Source of the DNA: Gonium pectorale
Taxonomy: Eukaryota > Chlorophyta > Chlorophyceae > Chlamydomonadales > Volvocaceae
Direction of reading: 5' to 3'
NCBI GenBank assembly: GCA_001584585.1
Contig: LSYV01000002.1
Span: 848,419 to 912,418 of the forward strand
Length of the DNA stretch: 64,000 bases
In this document: piece after piece, positions 44,988-55,645 of the stretch
Position numbering within the stretch: the first letter of the stretch is position 1
Layout: every line of letters starts with the position of its first letter
Program-made: the position numbers and the translations under genes
Notes under the pieces: model-generated
What the model saw: only the letters and a program-made list of their open reading frames with translations
What the model was told of the DNA's origin: nothing
The model's database searches: none

Positions 44988-47400
44988 ATGCAGGGTTCTC
45001 AACGGGAGGAAATCTTGCACGTCGGATTCAACCAGGCACGTTTCTCTCCTATTAGCGCTCGTGATTAGTCGCTCTGGAGCTGGAATAAGCGAGCTTGGCT
45101 TTCTTGGACTCAGGATTATGGTTGCTTCTCGTGCGGAACGACCAGCGGGTTTCGCGTCTATAATTGCGAGCCGTTCAAGGAGACGGTGAGCATGCCTGCC
45201 TGTTCAAGGCGTCTCGCGGGCGTCCCCGTGCCCCAAACCGACGCCCACCTCGCCCTCGCAGTTCCGACGGCCGTTTAGCAATGGAGGCATCGGCATCGTG
45301 GAGATGCTCTTCCGATGCAACATCTTGGCGATTGTAGGCGGCGGGGCCGCTCCGCGGTACCCCCCAACAAAGGTAACTTCACCCCAGCCCCCCGCCCTGC
45401 GCTCGCTCGCCATCACACAGTTCCCACCCCACCCCCGCAGGTCATGATATGGGACGACCACCAAGGGAAGTGCATCGGCGAAATGTCGTTCAGGAGCCAG
45501 GTGTGCGCAGCTTCTCCCGCTCCCGCTCCCGTGTCCCCGCCCCCCGCCCCTTGCCCCAGACTCGCCGGCCCCACCTCGGCCCCCACCCCGGGCTCGCGTG
45601 CAGGTCCGCGCGGTCCGGCTCCGGCGAGACCGCATAGTGGTGGCGCTGGAGCACAAGGTGCTGGTCTACAACTTCGCGGACCTCAAGCTGCTCCACCAGA
45701 CGGAGACGTGCGCCAACCCGCGCGGCCTAGTGGCCATCTCCTCCACCGCTGCCATGTCCGCCAGCTCCGACAACACCGTACTGGCGTGTCCGGGGTTGCA
45801 CACCGGCCAGGTGAGGCCCCCACGTGCGCAGCCCCAAACGAGCCCCGCTCTCCTCCACCCCGTTAAGCGCCCCTGCCTGTCCCAAGCACTGCGGGCGTCA
45901 AGGTAGCACCGAAGGCGTGCCATGACAAAAGCCCGTGCTGTGCCGTGCCGCGCCGTGTGCTGCCCGTCCCGCCGCCCCGCCGCCAGGTCCGCATTGAGCT
46001 GTACGACCGGCGCCAGACCAAGTTCATCCAGGCGCACACCAACGCGCTGTCGTGCCTGGTGCTGTCCATGGACGGCAAGCGGCTGGCCACCGCCAGCGAG
46101 AAGGGCACGCTCGTGCGCGTGTGGAACACGGCAGATGGGCAGCTGCTGCAGGTGGGGCGGGGTGCGGCGGTGTGGTAGGGACTGGGGAGGAGGGTGGCGC
46201 TGGGGGGTCAAGGTCGCGTAGCGCGCCCCAGCGCGCCTGTCACCGTTGCAGTGGAGAGCGTGTGGGAAGAACGCCTCCCACCCGAGGGGACTTGGCGGTA
46301 CCTTGCTCCAGACACACGCTCAGGACTTGCGCAGGCGCAGGACGCCGCGTGTTGGGCCGTCATGTTGGGTGACCCGCCTCTGCAGCCCAGCGCAAGATGG
46401 GGCTGCGACGGGGCCGCTTCACATTGCACAACAGCTGTTTGCAGCCAGAGCACCTACTTGCAGCTCCTTTCATGGCAGGCTGCTTTACGCATGACGTCGT
46501 GGCCGGAGGGCGTTGATGCCGGGCCGCTCTGGCGCACACACACCCTTGCCCTTGCGCTGCGCTGATTGCCGACGTACGGTGATCCCCAGACGGCCTACTG
46601 GCAAAGCCACCCACACATTCGCCCCGCCCCGCCCTCTGATGTGGATGCCCGCCCGTCGCCGCAGGAGCTCCGGCGCGGCGCCGACCCGGCGCACATCTAC
46701 AGCCTGGCGCTCAGCCGCACCTGCGAGTGGCTGGCGCTCACGTCCGACAAGGGCACCGTGCACATCTTTGCGCTGTCGCCCGCGGTGGCGGTGGCCACGC
46801 CGGGGCAGGCGGACGGCGCCGGGGCCGCTGCGGGAGCGGCCAACGGCGTCGGCGCCGACGGCAAGCAGGGCGCGGGGTCGCCGGGCGGCGACGCGGCGGG
46901 GCAGGCGGGGACCCCGCCGCAGCGGCAGAACCCCACATCCTTCCTGTCCATCGTCAAGGTGGGACGGCCCGCACGCGCGAGAGCGGACGCATGCTGTAAT
47001 GCTCAGTGCCACTCTCTATCCCGTCCCGCTACGCCCTGGCAACGTCGCCATCAGTACATTTCCCACCCTGCCCCGAGCCCATCCACGCGATCCTCTCACC
47101 TGCCATGCCATGCCCTCCACGCGTCCTCCTCCCTCGTAGGGCTACGTGCCCGCCATACCGCTGCCCAAGTACTTCAACTCGGAGTGGTCGTTTGCGCAGT
47201 TCCGCGTGCACGAGGAGCCCGCCAACCCGTCCGGCCTCACCCCCCCCACCATCGTGGGCTTCGGCTCCGAGCCGCACAGCGTGCTGGTGGTCACGGGCGG
47301 CGGCTCCTTCTATAAGCTGGCGTTCGACCCCGCAAAGGGCGGCGCCTGCAGCCAGCTGGCGTTCCACAAGTTCCTTGACGCGCAGGACGCGGTGCTGTGA
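44988..47400 (+). CDS. ATG18: ATG18/WIPI-type autophagy beta-propeller (PROPPIN)
   Basis: The eight exons are 44988-45035, 45114-45185, 45262-45372, 45441-45500, 45604-45810, 45987-46151, 46665-46958 and 47140-47400, giving 405 aa. PROPPINs bind PI3P and PI(3,5)P2 on phagophore or endolysosomal membranes. [19 protein letters not shown] opens blade 1, [20 protein letters not shown] precedes the lipid-binding ELRRG motif (46665-46679, LRRG as in plant ATG18 and WIPI3), and [20 protein letters not shown] and HIFAL follow. The C-terminal [28 protein letters not shown] and [12 protein letters not shown] most resemble the WDR45/WDR45B (WIPI3/4) branch. An Ala/Gly-rich loop (46800-46915) lies where the membrane-binding loop of blade 6 sits. 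Exon 1 ends CAG/gcacgt, so intron 1 appears to be GC-AG. A TGTAA string, a candidate polyadenylation signal, occurs only at 48445, about 1 kb downstream. Confidence 0.93.
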
Positions 47401-48998
47401 ATGCGGCCGCCATACAGCTGTGCTGCGAGGGCGCCGGGGGTGATGTTGGCCATCTCTTGCCGGTGCGCGGCGCTGTGGTCGGGGCTGAGCGTGAGCTTTG
47501 TCTGGAGCAGTGCCACCAGCAGTGCGCGTGTGAGCCGTGCTGTGGGTGAGGGAGGGGTGGGCTGACCAGGCAGGGCAGGCGGGTCATGATGGGAATGACA
47601 ACGAAACGGTTGGATTGAAGCGGGTGGGGGGGAGGCAAGAGGGCAGATATCGAGATGTGGTGTGGTGCGGCAGGGCGCCGCGTGTCCAAAGTGCAGTGCA
47701 GTGTGTGTTGTGTCTATGTACCAAAACATGCGACTTAACGGCGCCGTACCTCCCGTCTGGAAGGGCATGTGGCTGGTCGTCGCAGGGGGCATGTTTACGC
47801 TGTGCACGGGCACTCCTTCGTCTGTACTTTCCGGTCTTTGACTCGGGGCCTGGCGCATGTACGGTAGACGGTTAACAACGTGCACGTTGCCCCTGATCCG
47901 CATCGGGAGTTGCGGATGCTCGCGAGGTGCGAGTCGCAAAAGCAGGTCCTCACGCCGGGCCAAGCGAGTGGCTGTGGTAGACTCCGGACCCGGGTCTTGA
48001 TGTTGCGTGTGGCTGCAGGGCCAGTATGAATTCTTTTCTATGCTGATGAGTGTGCCTCAGTGCTGTGGCGTGCAGGAGTCTGTTGCTTCGTGCTCCTTGC
48101 AGTATGCTGCTCCCTCATTTTGTACATGAGCTTGTATTGCGGTTGACCCATGTGACCGCCTGGCGGCGCCTTGTACGTTTACCGCGTTTGTACGTGTTAT
48201 GCCAACCGCTGGGGCGGGTTTCCCCGTTTGTCCGGAAGAAGCTCCCCTGGCTGCCTGCATCTTTGATTAGGTTGTGTGGGTCGCGGAGCTTTGTGTTGTA
48301 CGGGCAAGTAGCGATCTGGTGAGGGCCATGTGACAACCCATACCGTATGTTTGTGGATGCATGAGGAGCGGTGGGTATCGTGCGGTGTTTGCGGCCGGTT
48401 AGTCAGCAATCTGGTAGTCCTGCGAGTGGCCTGATGGCCTGGGCTGTAAGAGGTAGACGGTTAGAAACTCTCAGATGGTCACCAAGTTGTTATCCCACAG
48501 ACACAACCGGAGTTACCAGACCTTGTGCCGAGGTTAGTTACGTCTGGCATAGAAACCCGCCACCAGTTGCGCTCACCCCGCGGCCCTAGCGAGAGAGTCC
48601 CACGACACCCAAGCCAGGTAGGGCTTGACATCTGTATGACATCAGCCCAAGGCAATCCCACGCAGCGCACCGAGCATCGCGCACCCAACGCGATGAGGAA
48701 CACTCCCAACGCCATTAACGCTCCCATGGCTATCCAGCCTGCCTCGCAGGCGAAATCTTCTCAGCATACCGCATGTCACAGCGCAGACCCATCACCCATC
48801 ATGGCCGCTGCCTTGCGTCCCTTGCGAAGCTTGGCCGCTGCAGCTTGTGAATGCCAGCAGGCTTGCATGCCTACCTCCCAGGCCCCTGCCCGTCTCACGC
48901 CAGAGGCGCCACCAGCCGCCTCCACCAGCACCATGCCAGATGCCATCCAGGTCACCTGACCCACACCGTAGCACGCACCTCCGCGCTCTCACCCCCGT
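47401..48998. other. Convergent 3' flanks of ATG18-like and oligoribonuclease genes
   Basis: The 1.6 kb between the two converging stop codons shows no further gene. It presumably contains both 3' UTRs; green algal 3' UTRs are often several hundred bases. Open frames here lack motifs. Confidence 0.45.
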
Positions 48999-50607
48999 CT
49001 ATTTGACCTGGTTGGGGTGTTTGAATACGGCCTTGCGGTAGTACTTTAGCTCCTCTATGCTCTCCTTGATGTCGGACAGCGCCGTGTGCGCCATCGCCTT
49101 GCGCGGCGCCTTCCTGTAGGCCTTGGGGAACCAGCGCCGGGAGAGCTCCTTGATGCTGCTCACGTCCACGATGCGGTAGTTGAGGTAGGCCGTCACGCGG
49201 GGCATGTACTTGAGCAGGAACAAGCGGTCGACCTGGGGTTTGGTGATAAAGAGGATGGTGACGAGCGGGGTTGAAGGGCACCAGTGGGTGCGCGAGCGGG
49301 CGGCAAGGTTGGGTGGGATCGTGTGGGTACGGTATGTTGGCGGGTAGCTGAAGTGGGTGCGCACCTGGCGGCGTGATGACGGTGGAACTGGGCTATCCTC
49401 ACCGTATGCCGAACCCTCTCGCGACCGGCATCAGTAGAATGCCCCGGAATGCCCGCCCCACAGCCCGTCGTGAGGGCCGCGCCGTGTGCACGCGCTTTCA
49501 TAACCCCGCCTTACGTGTATGGAGTTGCCCGCCAGCTGCGCCGCGTTTTCCTCCACGTGCTCCTGGATGAAGGCGAGCAGCTGGTCCTCCGCTTCGCGCA
49601 GCGACACGGCGCTCTCTCGCACGCGCTGCGTGAGCCCCGACTTGCCGTGGTGCTCTTTGCACCAGTCGTTCATGCTCTCCAGCACCGAGTCGTCGTGGTG
49701 AATGGCGGTGGCTGGGCCCTGATGGCGGGGTCCGGGTCAGGCGGCATGGAGTCAAGAACGGCGTGGCAGGTAAGGGGTGAGCAGTTAGATGAGGGGCTGA
49801 GGGGCGGGTGGGCCCCATAAGGCAGCAGCACCCAGGAGTGAATGAGTACAGACGCAAGGAAGTGAAAGTTATGAAGGGAGCTATATGAGGAAGGGAGCCG
49901 GCGCAGGCTGGACCAGAGCCTCGTAGGTATGCAGCTTAGCCCCAGGAGGCGAATTCAGCCTTGCGCCGGGCCGCAATAGGCCCGCATGGGTCGCATTGTA
50001 GGAGTAGACGCAGGCAGAGGCTGCGGAGCACGATGCTGCAGGAGCAGTGCTGTATACGGCGCGTTGGAACGGTACCTGGACCATGCGCTGCAACTCTCCG
50101 TCCGTGATGATGCACGCCACCTCTATGATTGTGTCCCGCTCAATGTCAAGCCCTGCGGAGGGGAGTGACAAGTGGGCCGAAGAAGTGGTGTGCCGGTACC
50201 GCAATCGGCGCCCGCCAATCGAGACAGACAGATTTTGTTGCAGTACCCTCGACAGTGGGGGACCCGGTCTGCCGCCGAGCAGCAACTCGGCGGCTATCGG
50301 CAGGCCCAGAAATGGCGCAGACACACGGACTCCGTGCCCCACCGGCCCACACATCCTGCGGCATTCCAGCACTTGACCTAGCCCTTCTTACCTCCTATCT
50401 TGACAGTGATGCTACACGAGTGAAGGCATGATCTGTCGCGTCCCGAAACCTGCCAGTCCAGCCCCAGTACAGTGCAGGTGATCGGCACCCACCTGTCATC
50501 TCAAGGTCGACCCAAACCAGCGGGTTTTTTAGGCTCTTTCGCCCCCCTGGCTTGCTTAATTGATCGTGCCTGCGCGGGCAGCGGGGTGCCGTTATCGCGT
50601 GCCGCAA
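48999..50607 (-). CDS. ORN: Oligoribonuclease (DEDDh 3'-5' exoribonuclease)
   Basis: The exons, in transcription order, are 50607-50493, 50152-50076, 49718-49515 and 49232-48999, giving about 209 aa against 181 in E. coli Orn and 237 in human REXO2. The enzyme degrades 2-5 nt RNA oligomers to mononucleotides, in mitochondria or plastids in eukaryotes. The catalytic DEDDh residues are visible: Asp and Glu in LVWVDLEMTGLDIERDTIIE (exons 1/2), Asp in AGNSIHVDRLFLLKYMPRV (exons 3/4), and His and Asp in AHTALSDIKESIEELKYYRK. ATAIHHDDSVLESMNDWC is the family's IH..D.VLD.M..WC segment. The N-terminus (MRHAITAPRCPRRHD) is basic and may be part of a targeting peptide; an upstream exon cannot be excluded. 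Confidence 0.94.
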
Positions 50608-51804
50608 CTCCTCTGCACACGCCCCTCGGTGTATGCGGGGCTTACTCCTCCGACGACGTAGATGCGTTGGATTTATCTACCCTAGACGTGGCTACCGACT
50701 CGTCATCCCCGTGGGGCTCGAGGGCAGCAAACGAGTTGGTGCTCGTCGGTGCCATGGCGGTGGACACAGTCGTGCCGGAATGAGCGACCTGAACAATACT
50801 CTTATATCGGTTGCTGCAAGGCGTTGGATGGATAATGCAGCAAGGGCGCCGAAGGTGCGTAAAACGCGCAGACCCTTGTCTCATACGAACACCAAAGTCC
50901 CAAGAATACCTCCTATTGCATATAAGATGGATTTGCTTGTTGAACGGCTGTTTGCGTCCCCAGCTCGTCCGGTTGTGAATCCATGCTGCGGATCCACGAC
51001 AACCGTACGGACACCGCGTGGTTAGCCACCGCCACCCTCCAACCCGGGCACCCATTGCGGGCGTTCCACACCTTTATTTCTGTCAATCAAATCTTCCTGA
51101 ACTGCGTGCCTGTGCCTGTGCCTCACGCTACTGGATACGTGTTGCTCCTCAAAGTGCATTTTGTGTCGGTCCCCAGATCGAGATCGCAGCACTGTGATTT
51201 CTGAAATGAGTCGAAAGTGTACTTGGTGTGAACTGCCAAATCGTGTCAAATCGTTTCAAGCGTCTGCATGTGCAGTGCAGGCCATTAGGCGGGGTGGTCA
51301 GGAAGCACAGCTTCTCATCTCTCTTACAGTACATGGGAAAGGCGCATCTCCGGTGCTCGGCGCCTCACGACGTGTCCGCACATACATCCGCCTGGCCGCC
51401 GCGTTGTTGCAACGCAGGGGTGCACCCTCTCGTACAGCACCCTCGACTGCGCCATCCTAATGCATTTGCCCCTACGCTCCAAGCGCCGACAAACAGGGTC
51501 CGCAATCACGCACAGCAGGTACAAAATTGGCAGGTCAAGGCGTAAACGCGGTCAAAGAAGTCAAAGCGGAGCCGTACCCTGGCAGTCCCCGCGCCCGCGG
51601 TGCAAGCTGCCCCCACATTGCGGCAGCAGCCCAATCCCGTTACGGGCGCCCCTCGCGACCACCGCCACTCTCCAGCTACGCCTAGCATAAACGGCACCCG
51701 TACAAAGCCCGCTGCCGTCGAGCCGACAGGCCACCGCGCGCAAGAATCAACAGAGGCTGCAAGCTTCTGCAGCCAAAGCAGTTGCCGCTTCAAAAAGCAG
51801 CTGC
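50608..51804. other. Region between oligoribonuclease start and LHCA stop
   Basis: No gene is seen. The left end should hold the oligoribonuclease promoter and the right end the LHCA 3' UTR. A TTACA at 51324-51328 reads TGTAA on the minus strand, about 480 nt after the LHCA stop, and is a candidate algal polyadenylation signal (weak evidence by itself). Confidence 0.4.
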
Positions 51805-53888
51805 TTACTGCTGGCCGGGCCACAGGCACGACAGCGGGATCTCCAGACCCTGGACGTTCACGCTGTGCGGCACGGTGCAGGTGCCGATGTTCTGCAAACA
51901 CAGGGTTAAGGAGCACGAGCGCGTCACTCACTGCTTCCCAGGGTCAATCCAACTTACAAAGTTCAGTCACAATGTTGCTCGTCAACTACATCAGGGCACA
52001 TGCGCCGCGTAAACACGCGGAAATGCATTAATGAAATGCATTAGTGGATAATGTCACAGCAGCCATCTTCACCCACCTTGAGAATGTTGTTGCCGAAGGG
52101 GTTGCCCAGGTGAGCCGACAGGGCAGCCAGGGGGCCCTGTGGACCGGCCATGAATGAGGGTGCACAGATGAGCTCGGCTAGTACATACCCGGCCGTGTCC
52201 GCAGTCACTTTCACGGCACACACCAGCGTGAAACAACTGAACAGTACAGTGGCAAGCCGAAATGCAGCGCTATTGACCATGACCGTACCTTGCCAGTGGC
52301 CTGGGCCTGCAGGATGAAGCCGGCGAAGGCAACCTGCAGAAGCGAACACGCGGGAAGAAAGAGGCTCAGCATGGTCGCTAAGCCCGGAAGCGCCAGCGCA
52401 CAGCGGAGGCGAAGGGCGCAAGATCGGCTGCTGGAGAACGCGAATGGGCAAACCCATTGGTTCATGATAGATAAAACGACCCCCGCAAAAGGAAAGCACA
52501 ACCCACCATGGCCAGGCGGCCGTTCTTGATCTCCTTGGTCTGGAGCTCCTTAAGGTTGCCCTTGCTGAAGCCTGAAGGGTGCAAATAGTGAACCAAACTT
52601 AGCGTCCAGCATCACGCGCCTGTACGCTGTAAGCAACCACGCAATCGCCCGCACGGAAGGGGTGCAGACGATGCGCGAGGGTCGCGATTCGGCGTACTGG
52701 CTAGCGGCCTAGCGAACAGCCTAGACCCGAGATTGCTTCGGCGCAAGCTCACCCAGGGGGTCGAAGATGCCGCCGGGGTAGCCCATCTCCAGGTTGGGGA
52801 CCTTGTTGCCCTGCAGCAGGCACGTAACAGCACGCATCAGGAAAGCGCTGAGCGTTTGCAGGATCACGACTGGGTAGATGACGGACGCCGAGGAGTGGAG
52901 ATCCTACATTCCAACAACAAACACAGCGGTTCTCACCTTGAAGATGGGGTCTGGAGAAGCGCCGAGGCGGGAAGAGGTTCGGGCGGCCGGCGAGTCGGAC
53001 GAGGAAGGGAGACGGAGGGCGAGCGGTAAGAAAAAGGAAGACTACTGCCATGGCCACGCGCACAATCATATTTTGCACACTTAGCGGGCGCGCATACTAC
53101 AATGCAGAACTGATGAGAAAACCCCAGAGGCCACGATATGCAGCCCGTCCGCATGCCCCCAACACCCGTGCCTCCTCACCCTCGTTGACCGAGCCAAAGT
53201 TCTTGTAGTCCTGCCAGCGGCGGACCTCAACCCAGTGCATGAGGATGAACTCCCAAGCCAGCAGGCCGCCCATGTTGATGTTGGTGAACGGCTCAGGCAG
53301 GTTCTGGGGCAGGCCGGCCTCGTAGAAGTACACGTCCGGCTTGACAACCTCCTGGACCAGAACACCGACAACGCCGAGCATAGCCCAGCGGGCGTGCACC
53401 AGCTCCGACTGGCGGTACCTGGTTGGGGTCAAAGGAGCGCATCCGACGCTCTGATGGCAACCCTGGCAGTCCTACCACCCAGTCACCGAGACTATCACAT
53501 TACTATAGCACGCAAAGTGGTTTGTATCATGTAGTGGAAGTAACCCACTGACGAGCGCGCGGACAGGCGTGCAAGCGGGTCGTCATCACTAATCGACTAC
53601 GTAGATGCAAGCCCGCGAGGATCATGTCTTGCACATTAAGCAAAATGTGCACTCGCTAGGTCGCCAACGCCGAGCTCACCAGCGCAGAGCGACCGGGTCG
53701 GCACCCAGGCCAAGCGGGTCCCAGCCGTAGTCGCCAGCCAGCTCGCCCTTCAGGTAGTCGGGGGCAACAACGCCGGGCGCCCACAGCTTGCGGTCAGCCG
53801 ACGCGCGGACCACGACGGGCCGGCGCGACGAGACGCGGCTGGAGACCGCCGGGCGAGAGAGAGCCGACTTCTGCATAAGGGCGGCCAT
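51805..53888 (-). CDS. LHCA: Photosystem I light-harvesting chlorophyll a/b-binding protein
   Basis: The eight exons, in transcription order, are 53888-53680, 53418-53180, 52950-52937, 52810-52753, 52571-52507, 52333-52289, 52136-52077 and 51891-51805, giving 258 aa. The N-terminus MAALMQKSALSRPAVSSRVS and the following SSRRPVVVRASA form a chloroplast transit peptide; the mature part starts near ADRKLWAPGVV and GDYGWDPLGLG. Helix 1 has ELVHARWAMLGVVGVL, helix 2 LLAWEFILMHWVEVRRWQDY and helix 3 EIKNGRLAMVAFAGFILQAQ, with the Glu-Asn/His-Arg pairs that bind chlorophyll and cross-link helices 1 and 3. The NPFGNNILKNIGTCTVPHSV tail is LHCA-like, spanning the exon 7/8 join. Exon 3 is only 14 nt (encodes DPIFK with its neighbours). 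An in-frame Met lies upstream at 53972, but the chosen start gives a standard transit peptide. The LHCA number cannot be decided by eye. Confidence 0.94.
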
Positions 53889-55559
53889 CTTTGCTGACAC
53901 TTTGCACTGGGTACAAGGAGCACAGGGCGACGGCAAGCGGCGATAGACTCGCGAGGCGCTTAATCGGGGCATCAGTTCCGTACTCGATTCTCAGATGCGT
54001 CGTACCAGCGCTACTCAGAGCGCTTGGGTTGCACAACAAAGCACAGAACTCAGACGGGTCCGAGTGTCACATTTTGGGGATAACTAGCCCTCGCCGGGCG
54101 GCCACGGTGCTGCCTGATGCGCGGGCGTAGTAGCGACGAGAGAGTGCTGCGATACGACCGACTGCAATCAGTTTGCTAGAGCTACTAGTGTAGACCCAGT
54201 GGGATGCCGGGCAGGTCGGCTCGTGCGGGTCCGAGGGTCAGAACCCCGCACGGGGGGTGGGCGAGGGGTTCGGGTGTGAACGGACGCGAGGTCGTTCAGG
54301 GAGGCCCGCATGAGGCCTTTGATATTGTACATGCCACACGTTGACAACCTTATCCCCCCTAGAGCGAGGGCGCTGCGTGGCCAAGAGCTCAGCCTGGGTT
54401 GCAGCGTTTCGTCACCCTGCCCCTGGATCGGCTCTGTGGGAGATTTGGCGAATGCCTTCAAGGCATCGCCCTGCGTAAATGTCCCACCCTGCCCCTCACA
54501 CTTCGTGGTGACACGGGTTGAAGTCAGCCCGTGCCACTGCCTGAGCAGCTGTGTTTAGGTTGGGTCGCACACGGCGGAGTCAACCGCGAGGTGGGCGAGG
54601 GCACTGCATGCCGTGTGCACGTGAGGGCTGCCAGGGGCGGCAGCCCGTACCCTAGACGCTTGTAATTTGCATGATGTCACAGCGTGACGCTGCCGCCTCC
54701 ATACTGTGCCTGGGTTGTGAGTGCCCCAGGGCGAGCGGAAGGGGTCCCAAAACAAAACACAGGGAAGGACAGTCCGCTCTGCTATCGCACAACAAACGAT
54801 AGCAAGCTGGCCGCCGGCCCCTTAAACGCCGGCATCAACCGGCGGAACTACCCGGCTCCTACTTGCCGCGGCATCCGTGCTTGCACCACGTCTATCACGA
54901 CGCTTCACTTCCTCTATCACAACGCTGCACTTCCTCAACGCATGTATTACCACCTGCGCGGAAGTGCCACAGCTCTGGTCTGGCACTGGCACTCCAAAGC
55001 CAGATAAGGTTCTATCAGCAAAGTGAGGGGATCCGCCGCCAAGTGAAGGACCCACCGATGCCCATGCTGGTGGAGCCCCCTCACGTTGGCCCTCGCGTCC
55101 GCCCTCACATCCCACACAGTTTGCAGCTCCCTGTGGTTGCGCCGTGCGGAGCGCCCAAAGCCCAAGCGAGCCAGTTTGACGCGGCCTGGGCGCATGCAAG
55201 CGGCCCACTAGTTGGCACCACGGGGGCGGCCTCGTGGAGAACCATCCAAAGGACACGCAACAACCTTCCTTTCTCCGCTTACGCTGTGTTGCTATCCCAG
55301 GCCAAGACCTCAGTCGGGCCTCTGGGGCCTCTCGCGCACTCCCCCTGAGGGTCCACCACCGGCCAGCGCGCTCGATGCGCACCAAACCACCGGGAGACAT
55401 TAGCCGCCCAGGCCATATCACGTTTCCCTCCCGCTCACACCGTCTCTCGTCCCTGGCCGGCCAACCCCCAACGCAGCCGCGGCGACACTCTTCTGCCTGT
55501 CCTCTCCCCCTCCCCCGGCACGGATAGTCGTGGGAGGGCAAGGCGACACAGGGAGTAGG
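53889..55559. other. LHCA upstream region and intergenic DNA
   Basis: The bases next to 53888 should include the LHCA promoter; no clear TATA box was found. Long open frames at 54680-55540 on both strands have arbitrary Pro/Arg/Gly-rich composition and no conserved motif, so I do not call genes. Confidence 0.4.
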
Positions 55560-55579
55560 NNNNNNNNNNNNNNNNNNNN
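55560..55579. other. Assembly gap, 20 N
   Basis: Twenty N, probably a gap of unknown size, lie about 70 bp beyond the expected end of the TSR2 coding region. Confidence 0.97.
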
Positions 55580-55645
55580 TCCACGCTCACGCTCGACCAC
55601 ACCGGGGCACGAGCCCCCTCCCCACCGTCGACCATAGCCCGTCGC

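Noticed and set aside
49881..49960. Possible extra oligoribonuclease exon (KLHTYEALVQP)
   Set aside because: Joining exon 2 directly to 49718 gives MVQGPATAIHHDDSVLE in phase, as in the family. The extra stretch has no usable donor.
54822..55541. 239-codon minus-strand open frame between LHCA and TSR2
   Set aside because: No conserved motif; Arg/Gly/Pro/Trp-rich composition is typical of antisense GC-rich sequence.
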